Below, one piece after another: positions 8,365 to 18,391 of a stretch of DNA of 64,000 nucleotides; positions within the stretch are counted from its first letter, which is position 1; each line of letters opens with the position of its first letter. The notes beneath the pieces are model-generated. The model saw nothing but the letters and a program-made list of their open reading frames with translations. It had not been told where the DNA came from and searched no databases. Source of the stretch: Spirosoma oryzicola (GTDB lineage: Bacteria > Bacteroidota > Bacteroidia > Cytophagales > Spirosomataceae); the NCBI RefSeq assembly GCF_021233055.1, contig NZ_CP089538.1, positions 1,531,501 through 1,595,500 of the forward strand, read 5' to 3'. The position numbers and the translations under genes were made by a program.

Positions 8365-11300
8365 ATGTTAAAAACACTACAAAAATGTGGTGTGGTTGCT
8401 TGTGCCGTAACGGCGCTGCTGGCCATGCCTTCGCTTAGTAAAGCGCAATCACCGGGCGATTTAAAAACCGTATCGAGAAGCGCTAAAATTACCTCTGATC
8501 TGCTAAGTGTTCAACAAAGCAACGGAGCGCCGACACCACCGCCAATCCGAGACGGGCAGATTAAGTATGAATACGTTATTAATGGCAACATGATTGCCAT
8601 TGAAGCGGTGGCCAGCGATATGAACGGGGAGGCTCTGCTGGCCCAGTTGCAGGCCTTAGGTCTTACGCAGGGTGTCGCTTTCAAGAGTATGATCTTCGGA
8701 TTTCTGCCCATCGACAAACTGGATGATCTGAAGAATGTGGCGTCTCTCAACTACGCGCGTCCTTACTACAAGCCGGAAAACAACGTCGGTAAAGTAACAT
8801 CGCAAGGGGATAAAGCGTTGCGGGCTGACCTGGCTCGTCAAACCTACGGCGTAACAGGAGCCGGTTCGAAAGTCGGCGTTATTTCCGACTCGTACAACGT
8901 GCTGGGAGGGGCTGCTGCGGGGGTAGCGTCTGGCGATCTGCCCGCCAACGTACAGATCATTGATGATTTCAGCTCGGGTACCGATGAAGGCCGCGCTATG
9001 GCCGAAATTGTCCATGACGTAGCACCGGGAGCCGCTATTGCGTTCAACACGGCTAATAGGGGGCAGGCCGGGTTTGCCAAAGGAATCATTGACCTAGCCG
9101 CTGCGGGCTGTAATATTATCGTCGATGATATCATCTATCTGGCAGAGCCTTTCTTCCAGGATGGTATCGTTGGGCAAGCGGCTGATCAGGTCGTTGTGAA
9201 CAACAATGTAACCTACTTCTCGTCGGCAGGAAACCGGGCCCGTCAGTCGTATCAGGCTAAATTTGCCAATTCAGGCATCAACATACCTGGCTACGGGGTA
9301 GCCCACGATTTTGGTGGGGGAGACATCTATCAAAAAGTCACGGTTGCTAATGGTGGGACCCTGCGCCTTGTACTCCAATGGGATCAGCCCTTCCGCTCAG
9401 TGAGTGGCGGAGTAGGTGCCAGAACGGATCTGGACATCTTGTTTTTTAGAAATGGTGTACCCCTAGCAGGAGGAGGCACTAATGATAACATCGCGTCCGG
9501 TGACCCTGTCGAAGTAACCGGTACCTACACCAACACAACAGGCGCTCCCGTCGATATTGACGTAGTGATTGTGAAATACGCCGGACCTGATCCTTCTCTT
9601 ATCAAATGGGTCAATTTCGGTAGCCGTACAAGCATTGTCGAATATGATACCCGGAGTGGAGCTTCGTACGGTCATAACAGTGCTGCGCGGGCAATTTCGG
9701 TAGCGGCTACTGCTTACTTCGACACACCTGCTTATAACCCAAGTCTGTCAACGGCAGTGGTCGAAGTATTCTCGTCGGCCGGTGGTACGCCAACCTTGTT
9801 CGATGCTGCCGGGAACCGCATCAGCCAGGATGGGATTATTCGCCAAAAGCCTGAAATTACGTCGGTCGATGGCGGAAACAACACGTTCTTCTCGTCAGAC
9901 TATGAACCCGATGGTTTCCCGAACTTCTTTGGTACGTCGGCGGCTGCCCCGCACGCTGCGGCTGTTGCTGCACTGATGCAGGAACGGGCGAAAAATACGC
10001 TCTCGCCCAGCGATGTTCTGTCAAAAATGACGAGTACGGCACTGGATATGGACGATCCGCTGACGCCTGGGTTTGACAATGGCTTCGATTACCGCACGGG
10101 TTACGGATTCATCCAGGCTGACAAAGCAATTCAGGCATCGGGTTCGAACGAGCCAATTGGTATCACGAGCTTTACCTGTAATACGACCAACTCGATGCTG
10201 ACCAGCGTTGATTTCGTCGTTGGCTATCCAAACGGTACGTTTACGCCAGCGTTGCCTCCGCTGTTCATCAACGGCGTTACGGGTTCGGGCCAACTAGGTG
10301 TGAAATACAACTATCCGTTCGACAACAATCAAAGTCTGTTACCGATTCAGGATGCGGCCACGCGTTCAACCTACTTTGTTTGGAACTTCCGCGAAGCGTG
10401 TGCGACCAACACTACACCGAATCAGCCTCCTGTATTCAATGGTGTAACGTCACTGACGGGCGTTGTTGGAACTGCGTTCCGGTATAACCTGCCACCAACG
10501 ACGTTCACAGATCCGGAGAGCCAGTCGTTAACGTTTGCCACAAGTGGTTTACCGGCCGGTCTTGGTTTTGAACCGATCACCCGTGTCATTAGCGGTACGC
10601 CTACATCACCGGGCACGAGCCAAGTAACAGTGACAGCTACGGACACTGGCGGCTTAGTCGCGTCGGGTACGTTTACGATTGCGATCAGCCAAACGGCTAC
10701 ACAACCGCAACCCCCTGCTTCGTTGACGATTACCAGCTACAGCTGTAACATCTCACCAACGGGATTGTCGAGCGTTAATTTCGTCGTTGGTTACACGACT
10801 GGCGGATTTATACCGGCTCTACCTCCGCTGTTGATCAACGGTGTAACGGGTCAGGGTCAGTTGGGCGTTCAGTACACGTACACGTTCGATAACAACCAAT
10901 ACGTATTACCGATTCAGGATGCAGCTACGGGTTCAACCTACTTCGTCTGGAACTTCCGGGCGGCTTGTGGAACCACACCCGTTGCCAACCGTCCGCCCAT
11001 TTATAACGGCGGTCTGACCGATCAGGTAGGTACTGTCGGCGTACCGTTCAGCTACACGATTCCAGCCAATGCGTTCACCGATCCAGATGGACAGGCAACA
11101 TTGCGGTATTCGGCGGTTAACTTGCCTGCCGGGCTTACTATCGGTGTTACGTCGCGTGTGATCAGTGGTACACCAACAACAGTAGGTACCCGAACTGTAA
11201 CGGTTCGCGTTACCGATGCTTCGAGCGCGACAGCAGTCGGAACCTTCGTGATTACTATTGGCTCTACACCACCGGCTACGTTCGCTATCGCGAGCGTGAA

Positions 11301-11829
11301 CACCATCAGCTGCGTGGCTACAACGCCTAGCGAGCGTCAGGTGACCTTTACGCCACAATACAGCGGTACCAACGGTCAGCCGATTACATTCTCAGTTGTG
11401 AATGAAACAGTACCAACGACGGCTCCTGGTCCCTACACGCTCCGTCTTTACACAGACAACCCAACGGTTACGCTGCGTGCTCAGCAAGCGGGAACTGCCG
11501 GTGCTTCTACCTTTGCTTATAACTGGCTGGCTGCCTGTAACACGGCTGCGCGAGTGGGTATAGCTGAACGCCAGTCTGATCTCACGGTCACGCTGATGGC
11601 TAACCCGGTACCTAGCCAGGATGCCGAAGTAGAAGTTCGTGGAGCGACGGGCCAAGCGCTGGATTTCCAGGTGTTTGACGAGCAGGGCCGTTCAATTAGC
11701 AAACGGGCTGTTAGCCAAGCCGCCGAAGTAGAGCGCCAGACGCTTCAACTCGGTCACACGAAAGGGTTGTATCTGCTGAAAGTCAACACAGCTACGCAAA
11801 CGAAAACAGTGCGAATACTGAAAAACTAA
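8365..11829 (+). CDS. Secreted subtilisin-fold protease-like protein with Ig-like repeats and T9SS sorting domain
   Basis: This 1154-residue protein begins with a Sec signal peptide (about residues 1-28, ending SKAQ). A subtilisin-like domain (about 165-590) follows, with the Asp motif VGVISDSYN (D175), oxyanion Asn in SSAGNR (N290) and nucleophile motif GTSAAAPHAAAVAAL (S525). The segment equivalent to the His motif (HGTAVA) reads EGRAMA, so Glu (E208) stands at the catalytic His. This recalls the Ser-Glu-Asp chemistry of sedolisins. Residues about 600-970 hold two copies of a module starting ITSF/YxCN and each followed by a putative Ig (He_PIG) domain. The last 80 residues are a type A T9SS C-terminal sorting domain ending KTVRILKN, predicting export and cell-surface attachment or release. 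Confidence 0.85.
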   Translation: MLKTLQKCGVVACAVTALLAMPSLSKAQSPGDLKTVSRSAKITSDLLSVQQSNGAPTPPPIRDGQIKYEYVINGNMIAIEAVASDMNGEALLAQLQALGLTQGVAFKSMIFGFLPIDKLDDLKNVASLNYARPYYKPENNVGKVTSQGDKALRADLARQTYGVTGAGSKVGVISDSYNVLGGAAAGVASGDLPANVQIIDDFSSGTDEGRAMAEIVHDVAPGAAIAFNTANRGQAGFAKGIIDLAAAGCNIIVDDIIYLAEPFFQDGIVGQAADQVVVNNNVTYFSSAGNRARQSYQAKFANSGINIPGYGVAHDFGGGDIYQKVTVANGGTLRLVLQWDQPFRSVSGGVGARTDLDILFFRNGVPLAGGGTNDNIASGDPVEVTGTYTNTTGAPVDIDVVIVKYAGPDPSLIKWVNFGSRTSIVEYDTRSGASYGHNSAARAISVAATAYFDTPAYNPSLSTAVVEVFSSAGGTPTLFDAAGNRISQDGIIRQKPEITSVDGGNNTFFSSDYEPDGFPNFFGTSAAAPHAAAVAALMQERAKNTLSPSDVLSKMTSTALDMDDPLTPGFDNGFDYRTGYGFIQADKAIQASGSNEPIGITSFTCNTTNSMLTSVDFVVGYPNGTFTPALPPLFINGVTGSGQLGVKYNYPFDNNQSLLPIQDAATRSTYFVWNFREACATNTTPNQPPVFNGVTSLTGVVGTAFRYNLPPTTFTDPESQSLTFATSGLPAGLGFEPITRVISGTPTSPGTSQVTVTATDTGGLVASGTFTIAISQTATQPQPPASLTITSYSCNISPTGLSSVNFVVGYTTGGFIPALPPLLINGVTGQGQLGVQYTYTFDNNQYVLPIQDAATGSTYFVWNFRAACGTTPVANRPPIYNGGLTDQVGTVGVPFSYTIPANAFTDPDGQATLRYSAVNLPAGLTIGVTSRVISGTPTTVGTRTVTVRVTDASSATAVGTFVITIGSTPPATFAIASVNTISCVATTPSERQVTFTPQYSGTNGQPITFSVVNETVPTTAPGPYTLRLYTDNPTVTLRAQQAGTAGASTFAYNWLAACNTAARVGIAERQSDLTVTLMANPVPSQDAEVEVRGATGQALDFQVFDEQGRSISKRAVSQAAEVERQTLQLGHTKGLYLLKVNTATQTKTVRILKN

Positions 11830-11845
11830 CAGCCGCTCTGTTGAT

Positions 11846-11886
11846 GAAAAGAGGCACCTCCGTTGTAATGGAGGTGCCTTTTTAGT
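11846..11886 (+). terminator. Terminator after the secreted protease-like gene
   Basis: Stem AGGCACCTCC / GGAGGTGCCT with an 8-nt loop, preceded by AAAAG and followed by TTTTAG. It sits between convergent genes and may serve both. Confidence 0.85.
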
Positions 11887-11920
11887 TAATGGCGAGTATG
11901 ATTGAGCCGCAACCCTGATT

Positions 11921-12799
11921 TTATGGAATCAATACCGACTCACAGATGTACGTTGGAATGATACCCGTACTGCGAATTTGTACCTCAACGTCCTGTGCCT
12001 GCGTGTTGCCGCTTAATACCAGCACGGTGTCCAGCCCAAATTTGTTACCCCCCAGAATATCGGTGCGCAACGTATCACCTACCATCAGTACATCGCGCTT
12101 GCTGACGTGTCCGTCCTCCGGGGTTTCCAGACCGCGAGGAACCACATTCTCAAGCCGTTCGTAAGCAAACATAAAGAGTTGCGCATCGGGTTTGCCGAAC
12201 CGAATGAACTGTTTTCCAACGATGGTTTCGATCATTTCCGCGACGGCTCCGATGGCGATGGCAATGCGTGTTTTGGAAACGGGATAGGTTTCGTCGGTAT
12301 TGGCAACAATGACCGGAATATTACGCTTGCGCAGTAAGTTGACGGTTTTGTTTAGGTCCGTATTCCAGTCGAATCCTTCGTCGTCAAGTAGTACCAGTGC
12401 GTTTATGTCGGCGATATCGGCTAAATCTACCTGATTGATGGGCAGCGTTTTTAAGTCCGTCGTTTCGAGGTAGTGAGCCGAACTGGCAGTACCCAGATAC
12501 GCTACTGTCCCGTGATTGACTTTTAGATCGAGGTATTCCCGCGCCAGCATGCCCGACGAAATAATACGCTCCGGCGTAATGGCGTAAAGACCCTGTCGGT
12601 AATACGATTCGGCCAGCTCTCTTGGACTGCGTGATGCGTCGTTCGTTAATACGTAAAACTCCTTGTCGTTGTCCCGAAGCCAGTTAAACGTGTTTTCAAT
12701 ACCGGGCAATACCCCTTCGTAGTTTTTCAGCACGCCAAAGGCATCGAAGAAAATTACTTTATAGTTGGCGGCTACGTCTCTGAAATCGGCAAGTTGCAT
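11921..12799 (-). CDS. HAD-superfamily hydrolase, NagD-like (class IIA)
   Basis: This 292-residue haloacid-dehalogenase-type phosphatase acts in the cytoplasm. Motif I reads FFDAFGVLKN: the nucleophile Asp is present, but the second Asp usual in phosphatases is Phe, as in the DVWGV subgroup of class IIA HADs. Motif II is VLTNDASRS, motif III has the Lys of RFGKPDAQLF, and motif IV is MVGDTLRTDILGG. The cap is of the C2 type. A small sugar phosphate or pyridoxal phosphate is a plausible substrate, but the sequence does not say which. It is transcribed alone, convergent with the preceding gene. Confidence 0.85.
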   Translation of the reverse strand: MQLADFRDVAANYKVIFFDAFGVLKNYEGVLPGIENTFNWLRDNDKEFYVLTNDASRSPRELAESYYRQGLYAITPERIISSGMLAREYLDLKVNHGTVAYLGTASSAHYLETTDLKTLPINQVDLADIADINALVLLDDEGFDWNTDLNKTVNLLRKRNIPVIVANTDETYPVSKTRIAIAIGAVAEMIETIVGKQFIRFGKPDAQLFMFAYERLENVVPRGLETPEDGHVSKRDVLMVGDTLRTDILGGNKFGLDTVLVLSGNTQAQDVEVQIRSTGIIPTYICESVLIP

Positions 12800-13104
12800 A
12801 AGAAATGGTACGTGGCTATATAGTAATGCTTACCGCTATTTATATGAATATGGTAAGGCGGCAATAGATTATTCGTCTTTCTTTGAAAAACTCTTCGTAA
12901 AAATACGGGTATAGCGCGCTAAAATAACTTTCTTATAAAAAAAGCTGTGTCAAAAGGGACCACAGGCAGTCGCTCAGTGCTCTATGACGCTTGTACGAAA
13001 CGGCTGTTAAATGCTCAAACAGCTGTTGAATATTATTAAGAAACACGTTGTAGGCCCCGATCTGACCAAAAACAGTATTTTTAGCAAATCAACCTGTACG
13101 ACCT
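12800..13104. other. Intergenic region between divergent genes
   Basis: About 305 nt separate the HAD hydrolase (minus) and the serine hydrolase (plus). It presumably holds both promoters. I find no convincing TTG/TAnnTTTG pair, repeat or RNA gene. Confidence 0.4.
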
Positions 13105-14664
13105 ATGAACCGAATTGTTCTACTGCTGGCTTCTTTCGGAACGGCACTGGCCTTTGGGCAACCTACACCGAGCAAAATCGACGCATCAGCGCAGCAAAAA
13201 AACTACCAGCCACCTGTTTTCACCGATTCTGACCGACTAAAAAACATCGAAACGGTTTTTCCCGTAATCGATAAAATCTACCAGGAATATGCTGCGAAGA
13301 ACCATTATCCGGGCGTGGTGTATGGCTTGGTAGTCGATGGAAAGCTCGTCCATTCGGGCGGGCTGGGTTATACCGATGTGGCCAAAAAAACGGCGGCAAC
13401 GTCCCAATCTGTGTTTCGCATTGCCTCAATGACCAAGAGCATTACGGCAATGGCGGTTGTTAAACTCCGCGATGAGGGGAAGCTCCGACTCGATGATCCC
13501 GTTACGAAGTACATTCCCGAAGCGGCCAAATTCACGTACCTGACTTCCGATGCGCCAGTCATAACCGTGCGTAACCTGCTAACCCACTCGGCGGGATTTC
13601 CCGAAGATAACCCCTGGGGCGACCGTCAACTAGCCGATACGGACGAAGACTTACTAACGCTGCTCAAAGGGGATGTGTCGTTCTCCAATGTGCCCGGCGT
13701 TGCCTACGAATACAGTAATTTAGCCTTTGCCATGCTGGGCCGGATCATCGCAACCGTATCGGGAAAACCGTACCAGCAATACATCACTGAAGCTATCTTG
13801 AAGCCGCTGGGCATGACCCACACCGAATGGGAGTACACAAAAGTCCCCGCCAACCAACTCGCGCATGGCTATCGGTGGCTCAACGAGCAATGGGTCGAAG
13901 AGCCGCTGCTGCACGACGGGAGTCACGGGGCCATGGGCGGTCTGCTGACATCCATCGATGATTTTAGTAAGTATGTCGCGTTTCATCTGTCGGTCTGGCC
14001 TCCGCGTAACGGAGTCGAAACCGGACCAGTTAAGCGGAGTTCGGTGCGGGAAATGCACATGCCCCGTACGTTCCGGGATTTAAGCCCGGCTTTTCGCTTT
14101 CCTAACGGTCGGGTGACGCCGATGGTCACTCATTACGCTTACGGACTGACCTGGAGTCATGACGGCGACGGACGCGATTATGTAGCGCATAGCGGTGGAT
14201 TGCCGGGCTTTGGTAGTCAGTGGCGGATGCTACCCGAGTATGGTATCGGCGTTATTGCCTACGGTAACCTGACGTATGCAAATCTGGGTGCGGTCAACTG
14301 GGCGGTGCTGGATACGCTGCTGTCAATGGCGAAACTGAAACCGCGTCAGCTGCCTGTCTCACAAATCCTGCAACAGCGAAAAGCGGAACTGGTCAGCCTG
14401 CTGCCCGACTGGACGAATGCCGAAAAAAATCCGATTTTCGCCGAGAACTTCTTCCCTGATCATTCGCTTGAAAACCGTCGCAAAGCGGCTCAGTTGTTGT
14501 TTTCAAATCTGGGTAAAGTCGTGCGGGTTGGCGAGTTGATACCCGAAAACCAGCTACGCGGTCATTTCGTAATCGAAGGTGAACAAGGGGCTGCCGATGT
14601 GTTTTTCACGTTAACTCCGGAAAACCCGGCCCTGATTCAGCAATTGGACATCAAAAAACTCTAA
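13105..14664 (+). CDS. Class C beta-lactamase-fold serine hydrolase (secreted)
   Basis: This 519-residue protein of the beta-lactamase/penicillin-binding superfamily has a signal peptide (residues 1-18, ending AFGQ), so it acts in the periplasm. The catalytic motifs are SxxK in IASMTKSIT (S108, K111), YxN in YEYSNLAF, and HSGG in YVAHSGGLPGFG, which replaces the KTG triad as in the esterase and D-aminopeptidase branches. About 120 C-terminal residues follow the core as a smaller extra domain. Members are often esterases or peptidases, and antibiotic hydrolysis is not implied. Its stop lies 19 nt from the stop of the convergent peroxidase gene. Confidence 0.9.
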   Translation: MNRIVLLLASFGTALAFGQPTPSKIDASAQQKNYQPPVFTDSDRLKNIETVFPVIDKIYQEYAAKNHYPGVVYGLVVDGKLVHSGGLGYTDVAKKTAATSQSVFRIASMTKSITAMAVVKLRDEGKLRLDDPVTKYIPEAAKFTYLTSDAPVITVRNLLTHSAGFPEDNPWGDRQLADTDEDLLTLLKGDVSFSNVPGVAYEYSNLAFAMLGRIIATVSGKPYQQYITEAILKPLGMTHTEWEYTKVPANQLAHGYRWLNEQWVEEPLLHDGSHGAMGGLLTSIDDFSKYVAFHLSVWPPRNGVETGPVKRSSVREMHMPRTFRDLSPAFRFPNGRVTPMVTHYAYGLTWSHDGDGRDYVAHSGGLPGFGSQWRMLPEYGIGVIAYGNLTYANLGAVNWAVLDTLLSMAKLKPRQLPVSQILQQRKAELVSLLPDWTNAEKNPIFAENFFPDHSLENRRKAAQLLFSNLGKVVRVGELIPENQLRGHFVIEGEQGAADVFFTLTPENPALIQQLDIKKL

Positions 14665-14683
14665 GACCGCCCGGCGTTCCGTG

Positions 14684-16504
14684 TTACAGGGCTTTCATAA
14701 AGGCGACCAAAGCTTGCTTCTCGGTAGTTGTCAGATTGAGCTTGTCGAAAGGTAAGGTCTGGTTCTCTAGGGTGAATCCCAAGCCTACACCACCTCCTTT
14801 GTCGTAAAAGTCAACGACCTGTTCCAGCGTTTTATAGACGCCATTATGCATATAGGGAGCCGTTAGTGCGACTTGCCGGACCGTCGGTGTTTTGAAAGCG
14901 TGGTGATGAATGCCGATCCGGGTTGACCGGTAGCGACCTTCGTCGGCGTCGAGCTGTTTTTCCGATGCCGTGGCGGGAGTGCCTATCACCTCGCTTTCTG
15001 TTTTGATATAAGCCGGTGGAATGGTGCCGTTGAAGAGCGGGAAAAAGTGACAGGTAGCGCACTTTCCTTTGCCCATAAATACGTTGAAACCCGCTTTTTC
15101 CTGAGCGGTCAAAGCAACTTGTTCTCCGCGCAGGTAACGATCGGGCCGCGCGTTTAGGTTGGTCAATGACCGAATGTAAGACGCGAGGGCGTTTTTTACG
15201 TTTTTCTCGGTTACGCCATCCGCATACGCCCTGGTAAATTGAGTGCGATACGTAGAATCGTTTTGTAAGGTTTTTATGGCCCGATTAATGGAACCGCCCA
15301 TCTCCCGCGTGTTGTGAATGACGTCGGAAATCTGATCTTCCAGGTAGAACGTCCTTGAATCCATAAATTGAAAGGACTGGAAAGCCGCATTTACCAGGGT
15401 TGGCGTGTTTCGATCAATTCGATTTTTGGCATCCAGCGTTAGTGACGACGTTTCACCGTCGGTAAAAGCTCGGTTCGGCTGATGGCAACTCGCGCACGAA
15501 CGTTGCCCGTTGCCTGATAGCCCTGGATCGAAGAAAAGCGTTTTCCCCAATGCCACGCGTTGGGTAGTCGGCTGGTCATAGCTGTAGGGCAGAAAAAAGG
15601 TGGGGTCGAAAGCGTTGGTATCCGAGAGGGTGCGGGCCGACGAACGGAGCATTCGTTTGTCAGTTGCCAACGGATAGCCAAGCGTCAATTGTGCATCCAT
15701 CAACAAGCGACTCAACGGATAAGCATACTGCCGGATAAAACGGAGCCGATCGAACTGGTTGAACGACTGACCACGTAAGGCTTGCGTTGCCCCACGAAGC
15801 GTTTGACGAAGCTGCGCGTTGATCGGACTAGCTTGCGCCGAAAGGGGATAAGCGTCAAACGTTCGTTCTATACTTTCGAGTGCGGTAATGCTCTCGGGAA
15901 GCGAGTGCAGCGCAACCGGCGAGTCGAAGCCCGTGATACCCAGTGTAATCAGGCGAGCCACCTCCAGCCGCATGGCGTCGAATACCTGACTATTCGTTAG
16001 TTCGGTGTAGCCAGCTACCCGTCTCAGCTGACTTATCGTCGTCTGAATAGACGCTACCTGTTGAAGCAAGTCGGGTCGGCGGGACGCATCCAACGGAAAA
16101 ATTAGCTCTTCCGCGACTTGTAAGCCGCTTGGCTCGATCACAATGCCTATTCCGTCATCAACCTCACCCTCCGGTAAAGGAGGGCCGTTGAGTGACTTGG
16201 CAGATCCCGAAAAGTAAAACTCCGTCAGGAACTCGACCCGCTTGTAGGCCAGCCTCGACCGGCGAAATGCGGCTTGTACGGCAGAGGCTGGCCGGTGTTT
16301 CTCAATAGCCGTGCGCAACGCCGTGACAGCGGAATCGAGCCGTGCCAGATCGGTTAGATAGGTTGCCTTAACGGTCTGATGCGGCTGTGTAGCAACAAAG
16401 GCCGGAACAAAAGCCGCCACTACGACCAGCAGCGCAGCAGCTACCAGGCTATGCGGTCGTGATAAACGGTAAAGCAGTGGCTTCATAAGACGATTCCTGA
16501 ACAC
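14684..16504 (-). CDS. Di-haem cytochrome c peroxidase with N-terminal helical extension
   Basis: This 606-residue periplasmic protein has an N-terminal membrane/signal segment (about residues 19-39). Residues about 45-290 form a helical extension containing EPSGLQVAEELIF, which recalls the GxHxxE region of imelysin-like domains without its His. The C-terminal half is a MauG/CcpA-type di-haem peroxidase with two haem-binding motifs, CASCH and CATCH, and the distal segment TPTLVNAAF. It would reduce hydrogen peroxide with electrons from a small cytochrome, or oxidise another substrate as MauG does. An alternative start is the ATG six codons in (16486). The neighbours do not identify a partner. 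Confidence 0.88.
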   Translation of the reverse strand: MFRNRLMKPLLYRLSRPHSLVAAALLVVVAAFVPAFVATQPHQTVKATYLTDLARLDSAVTALRTAIEKHRPASAVQAAFRRSRLAYKRVEFLTEFYFSGSAKSLNGPPLPEGEVDDGIGIVIEPSGLQVAEELIFPLDASRRPDLLQQVASIQTTISQLRRVAGYTELTNSQVFDAMRLEVARLITLGITGFDSPVALHSLPESITALESIERTFDAYPLSAQASPINAQLRQTLRGATQALRGQSFNQFDRLRFIRQYAYPLSRLLMDAQLTLGYPLATDKRMLRSSARTLSDTNAFDPTFFLPYSYDQPTTQRVALGKTLFFDPGLSGNGQRSCASCHQPNRAFTDGETSSLTLDAKNRIDRNTPTLVNAAFQSFQFMDSRTFYLEDQISDVIHNTREMGGSINRAIKTLQNDSTYRTQFTRAYADGVTEKNVKNALASYIRSLTNLNARPDRYLRGEQVALTAQEKAGFNVFMGKGKCATCHFFPLFNGTIPPAYIKTESEVIGTPATASEKQLDADEGRYRSTRIGIHHHAFKTPTVRQVALTAPYMHNGVYKTLEQVVDFYDKGGGVGLGFTLENQTLPFDKLNLTTTEKQALVAFMKAL

Positions 16505-16672
16505 AAGTCAGCCAACAAAAATAAGCGTTTGGGCCATTGTGTCAAAAATCGGCATACCGTTGGTAACGAAGGCACGGCGGGTATTTCTAAATTGAGAAGA
16601 AACGCGGAGCTATCCAACCTCACGTTTCTACACCAACCCGAGAAATACACCAGAAACGTAAAGCTTACTTAC

Positions 16673-17509
16673 TTAAGCAACGGTATTGGCCAAGGTCCCG
16701 ATTCCGTCAATCGTGATGCGAATTTCATCACCCGATTGAAGGGTAAAACTGTCGGGTGGTACAATGCCGGTTCCCGTCATCAGAAAGCAACCGTAGGGGA
16801 ATGAGCATTCACGGAAAAGAAACGAAACCAATTCCGTATGCTGGCGTTTCATCTGGCTGATGGCGATGCTGTTGGTAAAGGCTGTCTGCCCATCGCGGAG
16901 AATTTCGAGTTGGATTTGAGTTTCGGGCGAAATCGGCGCTTCTGGAACGTACAGGCAAGGTCCCAGGGCCGCGCTGCCATCGTAACTTTTAGCCTGGGGC
17001 AGATACAGCGGATTTTCGCCTTCGATGCTTCGCGAACTCATGTCGTTGCCGCACGTGTAGCCCACAATTTTACCCGATGCGGTGATGAACAAGGTTAACT
17101 CGGGTTCGGGAACGTTCCAAGTTGAGTCGGCTCGGATTCGAACGTCGGCACCAGGACCGACAACTCGTTCAGCTGTCGATTTAAAGAACAATTCGGGCCG
17201 TTCGGCGTCATACACCCGGTCGTAAAAATTGTCTCCTCCCGCTTTTTTTGATTCTTCCATGCGGGCGTCGCGGCTGCGCAGGTAGGTCACGCCCGATGCC
17301 CAAACCTCCTGCCGGCCGATAGGGGCCAGTAAGCCTGTTTGTACCCATTGCTGGTGATCATCAGCGGGCGTAGCCGATTGAGTGAGTTGCCGCAGTGTAT
17401 CGTGCAGATTATCCTGGTTAACCAAGTCGTCCCAGCTATCGGCAGGAACGGAATAATACGAATTGTTGGATTCAAGAACGATGCCGGAACGGGTTTTGTA
17501 AAGTTTCAT
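16673..17509 (-). CDS. Fumarylacetoacetate hydrolase (FAH) family protein
   Basis: This 278-residue FAH-family enzyme has metal-binding acidic residues in PEPELTLFI, followed by [25 protein letters not shown], the family signature. RPELFFKS precedes these. The subgroup includes 2-keto-3-deoxy-acid dehydratases of non-phosphorylative pentose pathways, so a role in sugar-acid breakdown is plausible, but hydrolase, dehydratase or decarboxylase activity cannot be told apart by eye. It is a single gene, divergent from recO. Confidence 0.85.
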   Translation of the reverse strand: MKLYKTRSGIVLESNNSYYSVPADSWDDLVNQDNLHDTLRQLTQSATPADDHQQWVQTGLLAPIGRQEVWASGVTYLRSRDARMEESKKAGGDNFYDRVYDAERPELFFKSTAERVVGPGADVRIRADSTWNVPEPELTLFITASGKIVGYTCGNDMSSRSIEGENPLYLPQAKSYDGSAALGPCLYVPEAPISPETQIQLEILRDGQTAFTNSIAISQMKRQHTELVSFLFRECSFPYGCFLMTGTGIVPPDSFTLQSGDEIRITIDGIGTLANTVA

Positions 17510-17682
17510 GGTAGGAGATTGACTATAATGGGTAAAGAAGGTTTGACGGATCTTTTACTTGACAACAGATCGTTCTTGACCGGGAATGTCTAAAATGAAA
17601 TCGAGTACTCTGGGCCAAAATTCGCCGAAAAAGTGTTATATTAGTAGGCTTACGTACCACCGAACCGGTGGTTTTATAGAAA

Positions 17683-18375
17683 ATGCTGCAAAAAACACGG
17701 GGCCTGGCCCTCAGTTATATCCGTTATCGCGAAACATCCATTATTGCCCGCGTCTACACCGAAGAGTTTGGCTTACAAAGCTACATTGTCAATAGCGTCC
17801 GAACGGCCAAGAGCAAAAACAATAAGATTGCGCTTTTCCAGCCGTTGACGCTGCTGGATATGGTTGTCTACAACAAACCGGATCGGGATATTCATCGACT
17901 GTCGGAAATCAAAACCAGCCATCCCTTCCAGAGCCTGCCTTTCGAAGTAAGCAAGTCAACGATTGCGATGTTCGTAACGGAAATGCTCAACAAGGTGCTG
18001 AAAGAAGAAGCGGGCAGCCCAATTCTGTTCCGGTTTCTGGTTGATTCGGTGCTGTTTCTGGAGGAAGCCCGTACGAATTACGAAAACTTCCATCTCACGT
18101 TTTTGCTCAAGTTATCGTTTTTTCTAGGCTTCGGACCGGAGAGCGCCCGCGAGTTTGAGAATCAGTTGCGCGAAAATGCCTACGCGTTTTTACCCGACGA
18201 TGAAATGGAAACTGCGCTGAACAGCATGGTACGACAACCGTTTGGAACGCCCATTCGACTGGCGCGCGCGGCCCGGAATGAACTGCTCGATGCGCTGGTG
18301 GCCTATTACCAGATTCACATTGACACCATCGGTGAAGTAAAATCGTTGCCAGTTTTGCGGGAGCTGTTGAGCTAG
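17683..18375 (+). CDS. recO: DNA repair protein RecO
   Basis: This 230-residue protein acts in the RecFOR pathway, loading RecA onto SSB-coated single-stranded DNA. The N-terminal OB-fold is typical (LSYIRYRETSIIARVYTEEFG, then SYIVNSVR and IALFQPLTLLDMVVYNK), followed by the helical domain. The zinc-binding cysteines seen in many RecO proteins are absent, as is usual in Bacteroidota. The start is the first ATG of the conserved region. The gene ends at a very strong palindrome shared with convergent lptB. Confidence 0.92.
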   Translation: MLQKTRGLALSYIRYRETSIIARVYTEEFGLQSYIVNSVRTAKSKNNKIALFQPLTLLDMVVYNKPDRDIHRLSEIKTSHPFQSLPFEVSKSTIAMFVTEMLNKVLKEEAGSPILFRFLVDSVLFLEEARTNYENFHLTFLLKLSFFLGFGPESAREFENQLRENAYAFLPDDEMETALNSMVRQPFGTPIRLARAARNELLDALVAYYQIHIDTIGEVKSLPVLRELLS

Positions 18376-18391
18376 TGTCACGTAGCGCAAG

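Noticed and set aside
13011..13232. 73-codon frame overlapping the start of the serine hydrolase
   Set aside because: It overlaps the signal peptide of a well-supported gene in another frame and has no protein-like character.
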